Assembly (NCBI RefSeq): GCF_024679245.1
Contig: NC_090178.1
Coordinates: forward strand, 31,221,242 to 31,285,241
Direction: 5' to 3'
DNA from: Pseudorasbora parva
Taxonomy: Eukaryota; Chordata; Actinopteri; Cypriniformes; Gobionidae
Length of the DNA stretch: 64,000 nt
This document shows positions 13,101-33,482 of this stretch, in pieces. The position numbers and the translations under genes were made by a program. The stretch's first letter is position 1. Each line of letters begins with the position of its first letter. Below the pieces are notes generated by a model, which was given only the letters and a program-made list of their open reading frames with translations, searched no databases and was not told the DNA's origin.

Positions 13101-15113
13101 GTGCCTCTAACTCAATCCCTCTAGCGCCACCACCTGTCCAAAGTTTCACTCATATTTATGCTTATAACTTTTGACCCCTAAGGGCTAGAAACAAAATTCT
13201 TTTTTCATCGGATTCCTTGGCTCAAGCCGATTCGATTTCACCCTATGATGTCATTTTCCGGTATGCAAATTTTCCCGCCATTTTGAATTTTCTGAAAAAC
13301 CTACTTTTTCGAACTCCTCCTAGGCCGTTGCTCCGATTTTCACGAAAATTGAAACAGATCATCTTCAGAGCATGTTGACAAAAAGTTATGGAATTCAAGT
13401 TGATTCGTCCAATCGTTTTCAATAAACGCACAAACAAATTTTACGTGGAGGTTGCAAAAACACACTAAAGGCTATATCTCCGCAACGCTTTATCGTATTC
13501 AAACCAACCTTGGTACATGTCATCACAAGCATGACTTGAAGCAACATGCAGCGTTTCGGCGCAGCGCCACCTACCTGTCCGGAGATACGAAAAATGCCTA
13601 TTTTGGCTTATAACTTCTGAACCGTTTATCCAAAAATCATAAAATTGGTCTCATTAGATTCAGGGCGTCATGCCGAGTCGACTGATATCCAATTTTACCA
13701 TGTCGGCCATTTTGGATGTCGGCCATTTTGAATTATGTGCAAAAATGCTGTATTTTATGAACGCATGAACAGATTGTTATGAAACTTGGTATGGGTCATC
13801 ACCACGATGCCCTGAAGTAGCCTGAGAAGTTTCGAAACAGCGCCACCTAGTGGAGAATTTTTTTTTCAAACGCTTATAACTTTGGGTGTGGTTGACATAT
13901 TTTGATGGGAGTGTGTTTTTTGGTCTCCTGAATCCTTGCCGACTCCAACGATACCAGACTTGCCAGGTTTCGGCATATGGTTTGCGCAGAGTTGTAATTT
14001 AGTGCTTAAAAAACATTTGCTGATATCTTCGAAACCGCTAGTCCGATCGAGACGAAACCAGCCTCAGAAGTTCGGAAACATAGGTCGATAGCTATACGCT
14101 AATGCCCAAATCTCAAAATATTGATAGTAAGGGGTAGTAAAATCCAATCAAAGTCAGGTGTCAGTCATTTTTTACGTGTTTTTTCATATAAATGTCTATA
14201 ACTCCAAAACAAAATGAAATATTTTCACCAAACTTGACACACATATGTATGGGCTCACTACGAGGACACATAAAAAAATTGGTGGGATTGTGCCTCTTGG
14301 TGGCGCTATAATAAAACAAAACATGAAATTCCCATTGACTTCAATGCAGTATTACGGTTTAAAATGCTAATGCTATAATTTAAGAATGCACTAGTGTATC
14401 GTTACAAAACTCGGTATGTGTCTTCCGCTCTATGTCCCGAAGATATTCAAAAAGTTTCGGGGCAGCGCCACCTTGTGGTCAAAAGTTGTAATAAAATGTA
14501 CAAAAATGCTAATAACTTTTGATTAAATTAGCCTATTGTAATGAGACTGGTCAATACATTCATTGGCTCATGCCGAGAAGATAGATACCAATTTTGCCAT
14601 ATTTTGCAAACATATCTGTGCTCCATCTTGTTATTTGTTAAAAATCTACTTTTTCAAACTCATCCTAGACCGTTTGTCCGATTTTCACCAAAATTGATCC
14701 GTATTGTCTTCAGACCATGCTGACAAATACTTATGGATTTCGGATTGATAGACAAAACAGTTTTCATATACCACTGAAACAGAGTTGAGCCATGATGCAA
14801 AAATTACTCTTGAGGCTGTATCTCTGCAATGCTTTGACATATTGACACCAAACTTTGCATGTGTCATTGTCATCTCAATCTGACTAAACCACATCAGTTT
14901 CGTAACAGTGACACCTATTGGTCGAAAGTGATAAACCATTAAACCATTATTATTGACTGTATTTAAAATTTGACTGCTATTTTGCCTAAAATCAACTTAA
15001 TAGGTCCTTAATGGCTCATTGTTGCAGTTGGCTTGAGACTTCCAGCCATGCTGGCATGTCTTGTCTTCTTCTTTGCGCTTGGCCCCGATAATGGCTGCTT
15101 GCAGCTATATTTA
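13101..15113 (+). repeat. Macrosatellite unit 7, truncated at the array edge
   Basis: The last unit stops after GCAGCTATATTTA, just before where the CTT tract and about 130 more bases would lie. The next bases (CACTTAGGTTC) are unique. A 2-bp deletion near 14553 (GGTCAATACA against GGTCATAATACA) is private to this unit. Confidence 0.93.
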
Positions 15114-15171
15114 CACTTAGGTTCATTTATACCGGAGTTGTCCTTTAAAACACCAGAAAATAAAACCTCAC

Positions 15172-23880
<8,709 letters not shown>

Positions 23881-25406
23881 GTTTGTTGTCCTTGTGGAAC
23901 CGACGCGAACATTCCAAAACCTAAAAAAAGTTGACCATTGTTTTCTAAAGCATGTGGAACGTGAACAGTGTCACATGTTTACATATTGCGTTTCATGCAA
24001 GCTGAAGAGATTTAATTCAGAAACCGAGTAAAAAGAGGCGGTACAGCGTCCAGTTTCCTTGGTTACCTTCTAACATGCCACTTGCACCCCCACCCAGGCC
24101 AGAAGTCAGAATTCAAGCCAAAAAGTTGGTCCAATTTGTCAACATTAACGATTAAAATAGATTCTTCAAAACAAAGTGGCTAATATAGTCATAATGACTT
24201 AGTAAGCGACCAAACCTTTTCAAACATTTCACTGTGAACATTCCAATTCCAAAAAATTCTGGTAAAGGTTACATTTCTTAAATATTCTAATGATAAGTGA
24301 TTCTAATGATAAGCACTTAAATTTTATTAAAACTTTATTAAGGGAGAGTGGGGACAGTTGCAACATGGGGCAGTTTAAAAAAGTATATTTTTTTGATCAG
24401 AGTTTATGTATAGCATAGCGAGTTTTATCGTGGCTGTCAGTGTAGATTATCACAACATTGATATAAAACCTTGTATTTTTTTATTTAAGATAAAAAATAT
24501 ATATTTACGTAGGCATAGGCCTACATTTGATCAGTTATTTTACAAACTTTAACTAACATTTCACTATGAACATTCCAATTACAAAGAATTCTAGTTGTAG
24601 GCCATATTTCTAACTCAAAAAAAGAAATTGTTGAATGAACATGATTCAATCGTAGCACCCATTATGCATCTAATCCATTTAAGTTTAACCGAACTGCTTT
24701 GAACACAGTATACATTTGTAGATTTAACACGATTTTAATTATTTACATAAGCTTAATCAACAAAATATTATTTAAATAATTTTTTACAGTGTACAATACA
24801 TGAAACTTTTTCACTACACAAAATAAGAGTGACATTTATCTACATAAATGTTTCATTCACAGAAACCACCTTTCATAAATCTCTTACTATCAAACTATTG
24901 ATTTACATCTCTTCTCGTTCAGTTTAATGCATTTGTCTATTATTTAATCCAACTGATCGTAATGGTTAATCAATGAATCATTTGGTACACATATAGATTT
25001 CTTTAGATATTGATTCTATAGATGTAGATAATACATTTCCGGTATGGATGACCATATAATGAATTATTTTTGCATTATAAGCTATTTATTTTAGATTATA
25101 ACTACTATGTTCAAAGTGTGGTGTGGCCTGGAAAACTTTATGGGGACAAAATGTCCCTGGCAATATCCTAAATCCTTGTACTTGCGGGGACATGTTTTGC
25201 TCTCCCTGAGGAAACTTATAATTATAAATCATCCAGAATGAGTGTTTTTTGTTTGTTTGTGGGGTTTTTTTGCGGAAAATGTAAAAATGTATACCGTTTT
25301 GTGTGATGAGTATAGTGTAAGGGGAGAGAATAGTTTGTATAGTAAAAAAACAAATATGCGTAGGCCTATATCCAGATAGTGAACCAGACATGTGTGAGAG
25401 AGTGTG

Positions 25407-25407
<1 letters not shown>
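23881..25407. other. Dynein 5' flank and AT-rich intergenic DNA
   Basis: The first ~200 bp is the likely promoter/5' UTR side of the dynein gene. Farther out there is a short direct duplication, AACATTTCACTGTGAACATT at 24226 and a diverged copy at 24556. No open frame resembles a known protein. Confidence 0.6.
24053..24066 (+). promoter_or_regulatory. Candidate RFX X-box upstream of the dynein gene
   Basis: GTTTCCTTGGTTAC is an imperfect palindrome 173 bp upstream of the ATG. It matches the ciliary X-box GTTNCCATGGNAAC at 12 of 14 positions. RFX factors drive motile-cilium dynein genes through such sites near the transcription start. No TATA box was recognised. Confidence 0.35.

Positions 25408-25408
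<1 letters not shown>

Positions 25409-25471
<63 letters not shown>
25409..25471 (+). repeat. (GT)n microsatellite
   Basis: About 31 GT units. The flanks are AT-rich and non-coding. Confidence 0.98.
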
Positions 25472-25473
<2 letters not shown>

Positions 25474-26320
25474 CAGACCAGACTAGAGTGTAAGGGATGG
25501 ATAAGACGGATGGCATCAAATACAGCATTGTACATTACAGTATGTATGCCATGTGATGCTGTAAACAGATTATAATGAGAGAGGCTGCCACATTACTGTA
25601 ACTCACCGTATAATAACGCTCAACTACAGTATAGATTCAGTCATATGGCACAGTGAGAACATTTACTCTATTGGCAGCAAACTCTGTTCTATAGCCCAGA
25701 ACCTCATGGCTGTGTCATAACTTTATCACACCTTTTGATAACACATTATGGATTCAATTGCATAAGTTAGGTAATGTAAGCATATTTTCTTATGTCTGTA
25801 GCCTGTGTTACTGTAATTAATTCAGCAACAAGGGGGATTTGAAACCTGTATCTTGCATTGTTTGCAGATGAACTGATTGTTAAAAGTACTAAATTGAAAA
25901 AAGATTATACAGTTGTGTTTCGGTGATTAAACCAAATGTTCTTATTACATATCCAAATAATCTTGTGTTTGAAACAATGGTAATGTGTGCTGAAAATATG
26001 TGCAACTGAATAAAAGCATGAGATCAGGTTTTGAAAGAATGACTAGCTGTGTTACAAATGTGATCAGTTTGGATTTTTGTACTGCATTTTGAAATGTACA
26101 CCTTACTTGTGAAAATAGGACCAAAGCGAATAAAAAACCCTGTAAATTTCAGTTTATTTTGTAACATTAACTATTCAAGTATAAATTGTATTATTATATA
26201 GGCTACACATGCTGCAGCAGTGTGGGTGGGTAGCTGACAGATGTGGGTAGGCTATTAAAATATTGTCTTTCCAATCTCTGAGAAACTCAAGGGAATGCAG
26301 AAAGTGTTACTTTTTTCTTG
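25472..26320. other. Intergenic DNA, nothing recognised
   Basis: About 850 bp of AT-rich sequence without open frames, strong inverted repeats or known element ends. Confidence 0.6.
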
Positions 26321-26321
26321 A

Positions 26322-26409
<88 letters not shown>

Positions 26410-26505
26410 AAAAAAGAATGAATGAATGAATGAATGAATGAATGAATGAATGAATGAATGAATGAATGAATGAATGAATGAATGAATGGAATGGAATGGA
26501 ATGGA
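26321..26505 (+). repeat. Compound (GAAA)n(GAAT)n tetranucleotide repeat
   Basis: About 23 GAAA units change at 26413-26417 into about 18 GAAT units and then three GGAAT units. The stepwise change of motif suggests point mutation followed by expansion. The serine/phenylalanine-rich reverse frame is an artefact. Confidence 0.98.
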
Positions 26506-27477
26506 AACCATCAAGACAAAAAGGAGTGAGAGATTGAGAGCTAGTTTACATGACTGTGTCAACTCAACTAATTCTTTTTTTTATCCTCTGATATTTAAGG
26601 GATAATTTGACACTAATTCTCATTATTTGACACTAATGCAAACACTAAATCATGTTTGTGGTGTTGTAACCCCCCAAGTAAAACAATCCCAAGTTCACAG
26701 GAAAATTATGTTTGATATATTACAGAAAGAAAGAAACTCATGTAATATTTCTGAACAAATTTGTTCATTAAGTTTCTTCATGTCATGGCAATAATAGTAA
26801 CATCTATTGCAATCGAAAAATATTTAAAATTCACCCCTGTTGTTAAGAATTAAAAAAATCCACTGTAAAACAGGAATGATCAGGATGCATGTTTATTGTC
26901 ATTATTGGATATTTTCTTAAAAATTCAATGTGTATCATTCTTAATATTTCTTACTGACATAGCCCATTGTTAAGGAATTAAATATTACCAATTTAAAATA
27001 TAAACCTACGGAACAGATGATTGCATGCACATTTGATGTTGCATTCTTGATTAATCATTACTGCAGGTCTCTCACACACTTCCATTGTCGCACAACTGAA
27101 TATTCCCTGTTCACAAGTTGTGTAACTGTGGTGTTAAATGAATTCTTCAGAGGGCCTCTGACTTTCACGTGAGTGCACCAATAATGCCCTCTAGGGGCCT
27201 GGACTATTGAAACACATTAATGAGCGCTGACTGCTGGCGACAAACCAGACGTGCTGTGCCTGATCACACTGCTTGATGAGCGCTGTAAGGTCCTCACAAC
27301 TCTGCCCTCCTTTTGGAAACTGTTTCCCCACATAATTGCTAGTTTCTAACTAAATCTAAGAAACACATTTAAGCATGCGGAGTCAATATAAAAACTGTAG
27401 CGGGTATAATTGGTAATATCTTGCACTTTTGCGTCTCTCATCATTTCAAGCCTCGAAATTATTATGCTATAGGCTAC
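26506..27477. other. Intergenic DNA, nothing recognised
   Basis: Mostly AT-rich. The 27050-27310 part (TTCCATTGTCGCACAACTG through CTCACAACTCTGCCCTCC) is GC-richer and without repeat structure, a possible regulatory island. Confidence 0.5.
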
Positions 27478-27486
27478 ATTGTTTAG

Positions 27487-27553
<67 letters not shown>

Positions 27554-27800
27554 AATGCTTTCTTCTGTTGTATTCATCAAAGAATCCATTCAAAAATGGT
27601 ATATAATTTAAGCAGCACAACACTGATGATAATGATAAATCAGCTTTGCCATCAGAAATAAATTACATTTAAAATATATATTCACATAGAAAACCACTAT
27701 TTTAAATTGTAATAATATTTCACAATATTACTATTTTTATTGTATTTTTGATCATATCAATGCATTTTTTTTTAGGAATTGTTTAGCCTATATATATATA
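27478..27800 (-). repeat. Inverted copy of dynein intron 3 flanked by 23-bp direct repeats
   Basis: Direct repeats ATTGTTTAGCCTA followed by (TA)5 begin at 27478 and 27778, exactly 300 bp apart. Between them lie a TA tract and the 222-bp block 27548-27769 identical to the intron segment 22520-22741 in reverse. The direct repeats look like a target-site or microhomology duplication. Confidence 0.88.
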
Positions 27801-29756
27801 ATTTTTTCGGTTTATTTCAAATATGCCTACATGCCTATAAGACAATTTATCTGTGTAGGTCTATTCGCTCAGTCATTTTTGGTCATTTGCCATAGCTAGA
27901 CTCGAATATCATTCCGCATGCAATGATGAGCGATTTCCAATGAATTTAGACACACAGTCAGTGTTTGTAGCAAGTGCCTGAGACTTCGTGCCGAAGCACG
28001 TCACATAGTTCCAATGGAAGTCACTCGCTCCTGGCGTTAACACTCTTGGAAACCATGGGAATGCCGTTTGAACTGAGCAGAATGCGATATCCGGCCACAT
28101 GCGGCCTTCCTATGAGTGGCCCTGCGGTGTTATGCAAGCTTCATAAAAGAACAAATTTGTTATCCTCCACCCGAGGGCATCTGTTGATGGATACGTCCTC
28201 CCAGGGGTCGAGAGGAAGTAACCATTCAACAGCCGCTGCTTATCTTGCTTTACTTGTTTAAATGTTCCTCACTTAAGATATGACAGACTGAAGTGCTCCA
28301 CTTGGAAAGTAATAAACGCCTTTTTAAATTTATTTCGGATGGCAATTAGCCACGGATTCTTGTTCAGGTTAGGCTACATGATAAACTGTAGGATCATTTC
28401 TGGAACATTCCCTTGAGGCTGAAAAGGAATTCCAAGAGTTACACATTTGAATAAATTAAACTGCCGGAACATATTATTAGCCTACATGCTAACATGACAC
28501 ATAATGTTATTGTTAACTAGGGCAAAACATAGGGCAAATATTAGCGTGTGTGGGGAGAGGGTGGAGAGACATTTTGAGCATTCCCACAGGAAAAGCATTA
28601 GCCACATGTGTCTAGTGGGACGCTTTATCCGTTTTAATAAACCCCCCAAAAGACTGGAGGTACCCTATTGACCTTAAAGAAGATTAAAACAGGATACTAT
28701 TTCTCCTGAACTGAGTGCATTATCACATAAATGTAATGTGAGTGACACATCCAACCTTTACATTTATTCTCACCTTTAACATAATTAATTTTAACCCGAT
28801 GAAACAGTTAGTAGTAGCCTAGTAATAATTATAGGCATATATATACATATACATAAATACATATATACATAACATCTCTGGAAAAAATAAAAAAAATAAG
28901 AGACCACTTATCATTGAGAAATAATTAGACAAATTTTTTTCTTTATTTTTTTTTTTTAACATATAACATTAACTTTTTTATTTTATTTTTAATTTATGTA
29001 ATATGCAGATGCCCCATAGACCCGTCTGCCAGCGTCCCCCTTTGGGATGACAGAGTGTGGGGTGCAGGGTCTGTGGCGTTGAACCATTTTGTCTGAGATT
29101 TCTCAGGGGCCTGTGTGGCATTAGTCTATACGTGGCCTTTTGATTCCTTAATCCCAGCGCAGGCGGCCCAACACTGGCAGCCGATGAGATATTCCTCTCA
29201 CAGCTCGTGATTTACGACCTTGCAGCCCGGCACTTAGTACAGAGAGATCACAGGTGCTTCTGAGGCCAGTATAAAAGTTTTAATATGCACACCCTGTGAT
29301 CCCGACACATTCTGCACACTGCCGTTACTGCCCAAAGAGGATGGGTCAATAAATGCTTAAAAAAATCCATCCAAGACTGCAAAGTAGACTCAGCTATGTT
29401 TTAAAATTACAAAGAAATCTTGCTCTAAAATGCTTAAAGTGTTTGCTGAATGAAAACATCTTCTCGAATAACCCTTCTGGCTTGGACTTGTTTTTCAGAT
29501 GTGTAATTTGAATCATTATGATAAGCTGTTTCAAGTTCTCAGGTACAAAACAGGTTTCTGATTATTTTAAACAAGGAAATATTCGACAATAAATACTTTT
29601 TTGTTTTTTTACAGAATACGTTTACAAAACATAAAAATGGGGTAATAATTGACCAAAAAATAATTTTGTGTTTTACACTCTAAACTGATGTACACTTAAA
29701 AATATTTTAGAAAGCTGTGAAATAAATGAAATATTATTTGTAAATGTAAGAGGCTT
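27801..29756. other. Intergenic DNA without recognised gene
   Basis: 28000-28260 and 29000-29350 are GC-richer, low in repeats and contain short reading frames without family resemblance. 28830-28875 is a TA-rich low-complexity patch and 28930-28990 is T-rich. No RNA gene was recognised. Confidence 0.5.
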
Positions 29757-30105
29757 TTTTAAAGAGATAGTTCACCCAAAAATGAAAATTTTGTCTCACC
29801 CTAATGTCGTTTCAAACCCGTAAGACTTCCGTCCATCTTCAGAACACAAATAAAGATATTTTTGATAAAATCTGCTAGCTTTTTCCATTGACGGCTATGC
29901 AACGGACACTTTGACGCTTAAAAAAGTTTATAAAGAGATCATAAAACTAATCCATATGATTTGAGCGGTTTAGTCTAAATTCTATGAAGAGACTTGATCA
30001 CTTTATATGACGAACATAATTAATTTAGTCTTTTTATTCACATATAAACATTCATCAACTCAAGCATCAGTTGTGGTAAAGAATAATTGTTACAATTACA
30101 AATAC
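29757..30105 (+). mobile_element. Cyprinid dispersed repeat, 5' part
   Basis: It begins TTAAAGAGATAGTTCACCC and runs through TTTTCCATTGACGGCTATGC and ATTCACATATAAACATTC, phrases I know from a very common cyprinid repeat. It shows only one end, so it is truncated. It shares its first ~30 bp with the element in dynein intron 5. Confidence 0.75.
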
Positions 30106-32480
30106 AACTGTGTAGATCCAATAAGTTAAAGTAACTCAAAGATTTGAGTAAACCAATATTTATAAGTAACATGAACTTATTTAATTTGAATCCATAGCAG
30201 CAAACTATTAGGAAGAATTAGTGCATCTATAACATAATTAAGAGACTATCACTGCAATTTGACACACATCGCTTTTAATGTAAAGCAACATAGTTTAAAT
30301 ACAGGTGTCTTGACCTGTCCTCAACATATAACCACAAGCTCTAAACAAATAAAAGTCATATTTGGTATGTCTCACTCAAACAAGCACTTAAATGTTATTT
30401 TTATTAAGGTAGCATAGCTATGTATTATTGACAAAGCCACTAAATTATGTTTTAGAGTGAGTTCATCTGAATGGTAATTTAATGCTGTTGACTGTTTGCT
30501 TTCCTCTTCAGTATGCACTTCCCGCCATGGTGTCCACTTTACAAGGGGACTAAAGTCTCGAGTGCACATCTTTTGTGAGTGTAAAGCCAGACTTTGCCAG
30601 CAGCATATTAAAGTTCTGCCTGAGGATTGTGAAGTGAAGATGTCATTGTGTTTAAAGCCGTTGCCACATAGTTGTGCAAGATTTACCAGCAGGGTTGTGA
30701 ATGAACTGTTTGGCATCGATGACTACATTCTAAGTTATGTCCCTACATGAAAATACATAAATCTCACCCTAACATAAACTAATCTTGAAACCTCCTGCCT
30801 AAAAAAAACACCACCACAGTACGTTTGTATTGCCACAGGCAGAGAATCAGTGAAAGGTTTTCTCAAAGATGCATATAAAACAATAGCTTATTAACGTGAT
30901 TTTTTTATATCTAAATGGTTAATTACTTGAATTCATACATATGTATGCATATTATAGGGCTATTACCATATTAGTTTAGTTTTACTATTATAGTATACAT
31001 AATATTTTTTAAAGTAAAAGTTACACTTTCCAAAATGTTCTGATGTGTGTGTCAAGCTGATTCTAGACAAACACACTCATTCACCGTTTTCCTTCATTCA
31101 TTTTTTGTGCCATTTTGAGGAAGTGTTGAATCATTAAAAAAGTCAGATGACACCACCTTATTGTAAATAAAGGTTGTAATAAAAGAGAATAAATCATTTT
31201 ATGAAATACACAAAATTCCATCTAAAAACGCATTTAATTTAGCGTTACACTTCCAGTTTAGGCTCTGCCTCGACAGGATTACAGAAACCAAAATGTTTCA
31301 GATTTCATAATACATATACATTTTGTGCTACTTGCTGGATTTGCATAGTTTCACTCCAATGAAAGACTGCCAAATCAATGTTTTCAACACACTGACATGA
31401 CGTGATACAAACAGTCTGATTTGCATTCACAGCCCCTCGCTCTGATTTAGTAACAGTGATATCAGAGCTTGTCTTCCCCTTTCCCTCCCCTCAATCCTCC
31501 CTCTTTTTTCTTTCTCTATTTCTGTCTGTATGCCAGGGGGTGTGCAGTAAATGGCAACACCAATTCACCTGGACTTTACTAGCTTGTAATGGGCGCATTA
31601 CTGCTCCAGCCCCCCATCCTGTGCCTAACATAAGCGACAGAGGTCAACTCTCTACTCTGTGCTCCTGATTGAAGGCATTTATGCCAATTATGGGAAACAG
31701 CCTTTCTAGGCTAATGACCCCAGCAACCTTGGACTTTTTCTCCTAGTTGGCCTTGGTGACCAAACTGCCTAAGGTCACCGTCTCTTTATGGGTCCTCTCT
31801 CCCTTTTGGGTCCACTGAATTGAGACACATTTGCATTTTTCTGTATTCCAATGCAATACACACAGCTGGTCTTTGTTATGCATATTCATCATGGATATGT
31901 ATGTAATTGTGCTGCCTTACATTGTTTGCAACAATTACAATCTCCCATTCTGATGAAGCTGAGCATCTGAATACTCAAATATGTGCATTTCTATATATTT
32001 GTAACGGTTAAACTAACCTAAAGAAACAGGACAATCATTTTTTTCAACTGAGAGGTGCGTTGCCACGTACAGATGACACCAAAACTAAAATCACAAAACA
32101 CAGTGAGCATGAGTCAAATCAATATCCTGCATTTTATTCAATTTCCTCTATGAAATTAAAATGAATTTTTAACTTTTTCCATTAAATATAATTGCAGGTC
32201 ATCTAGTTTCATAAAAACTAATGATGAAAAGGGGCCTGTGGTTAAGGTTTGGGTTGAAGTAAATGATGGGGCAGGAGTTTGCTTATAGGGCCCCATCATT
32301 ACTGTGATTAACCTCTGTTTTCATGACAGAAGCCGCAGAATATTACTGAATCGCCATAGTACTGATATTTCATTATACTATAATACTTTATTATACTATA
32401 AGACTATAATATATTATTAAATAAATGACATTTTAGTGTAATATATTAAAATATTTGGTTAAAAGTTGTAATATTAAATA
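30106..32480. other. Intergenic DNA; one anonymous open frame and a GC-richer island
   Basis: An 84-codon frame at 30496-30750 (plus) has no family resemblance, no splice context and no recognisable start context, so I do not call it a gene. 31430-31830 is a compact low-repeat island (ATGCCAATTATGGGAAACAG) that could be a conserved non-coding element. Confidence 0.45.
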
Positions 32481-32489
32481 AACTAGTGC

Positions 32490-32830
32490 TGTAATATCGA
32501 TTCATTGCAATTAATTGCATCTAAAATAAGTTTGTAAATGAGTGTAGTATATATATTATGTGTATTATATATATCTATTTGAATTTGTAGATATAAATTA
32601 TTAGTTTTCTAAATAAAAAGTCTCAATGTACACAATATAAAAAACATCACATAATAAAAGAATGCCACAGAATAAGTGTGAATAAACATAAATATATTAG
32701 CGCTATCAAAATGATTAATCACAATTAAGTTTTTGTTTGCATAATGTTGTTTACATAATAAATCAAACATACAAAAATGTGTATGTTCGATACACTTAAT
32801 CATGATTAATTGTTTTGATAGTTATATATA
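32490..32830. mobile_element. Fragments of an AGCGCTGTCAAA-type repeat
   Basis: AATTGCATCTAAAATAAGTT near 32510 and AGCGCTATCAAAATGATTAA near 32700 resemble the ends of a common cyprinid element with TA-rich interiors. They are degraded fragments of the family seen intact as the inverted repeat at 32883-33242. Confidence 0.55.
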
Positions 32831-32882
32831 TATATATACCTATCAAACACACACACACACTATATATATATATATATATATA

Positions 32883-33004
32883 GATCTTATCATACACATA
32901 TTATCTTATAAAAATATTCAAATTTTTTAATATAATAAGCGCTGTCAAAACTATTTAACTGCCATTAATAGCATCTAACATCTAAGTTTGTAAGTATGTG
33001 TATG

Positions 33005-33090
<86 letters not shown>

Positions 33091-33092
33091 AA

Positions 33093-33128
<36 letters not shown>

Positions 33129-33242
33129 TACTTACAAACTTAGATGTTAGATGCTATTAATGGCAGTTAAATCATTTTGACAGCGCTTATTATATTAAAA
33201 AATGTGAATATTTTTATAAGATAATATGTGTATGATAAGATC
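32883..33242. repeat. Inverted repeat with ~115-bp arms around TA/CA microsatellites
   Basis: The left arm 32883-33000 (AGATCTTATCATACACATA to AAGTTTGTAAGTATGTG) is the near-perfect reverse complement of 33127-33242. The centre is a (TA)n tract with flanking TG and CA runs. It could extrude as a large cruciform and contains the motif AAGCGCTGTCAAAA. Confidence 0.88.
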
Positions 33243-33279
33243 AGACTTACATTTCTGAACAAAACATTTTTGCCACTAT

Positions 33280-33482
33280 CAGTGGTTCTCAACAAGGGGG
33301 CGGGGGGCCCACTGGGGGGCTTCAGCAAACTTCCAAGTGGGCCGGGGTGACTGAATCCTCTGGAACACACAAAATGAATCATGAATAAATTGTTTAATAT
33401 ATCAGCACATCCTGTTTCTGTTAATTAAATACCAGAAGAAATATATTCAAAATAAAATATGAAAAAAGGTTGCGAACCACTA
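33280..33482. mobile_element. hAT-like MITE
   Basis: It starts CAGTGGTTCTCAACA and ends TTGCGAACCACTA, inverted termini typical of fish hAT-derived MITEs. The interior is a G-run-rich 200 bp without coding potential. No convincing 8-bp target duplication seen. Confidence 0.6.

Larger units (their letters stand above)
1..15113. repeat. Macrosatellite array, seven ~2.14-kb units
   Basis: Seven direct copies of the same sequence run head to tail. Unit starts, set at the phrase GTGCCTCTAACTCAATC, are 1, 2137, 4294, 6669, 8814, 10953 and 13101; lengths are 2136, 2157, 2375, 2145, 2139, 2148 and 2013 (last truncated). Units differ at only scattered positions, except for a diverged block in unit 5, a short-repeat insertion in unit 3 and a variable CTT tract near each unit end. 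The array begins at base 1, so it probably extends beyond the window, and its right end abuts unique DNA 59 bp from a dynein exon. Short ORFs of 64-84 codons recur in every unit but resemble no protein I know and overlap on both strands, so I read the unit as non-coding. The family name is unknown to me. Confidence 0.97.

Noticed and set aside
30496..30750. 84-codon plus-strand frame in intergenic DNA
   Set aside because: No recognisable family, domain or splice signals; length is within chance expectation for 64 kb.
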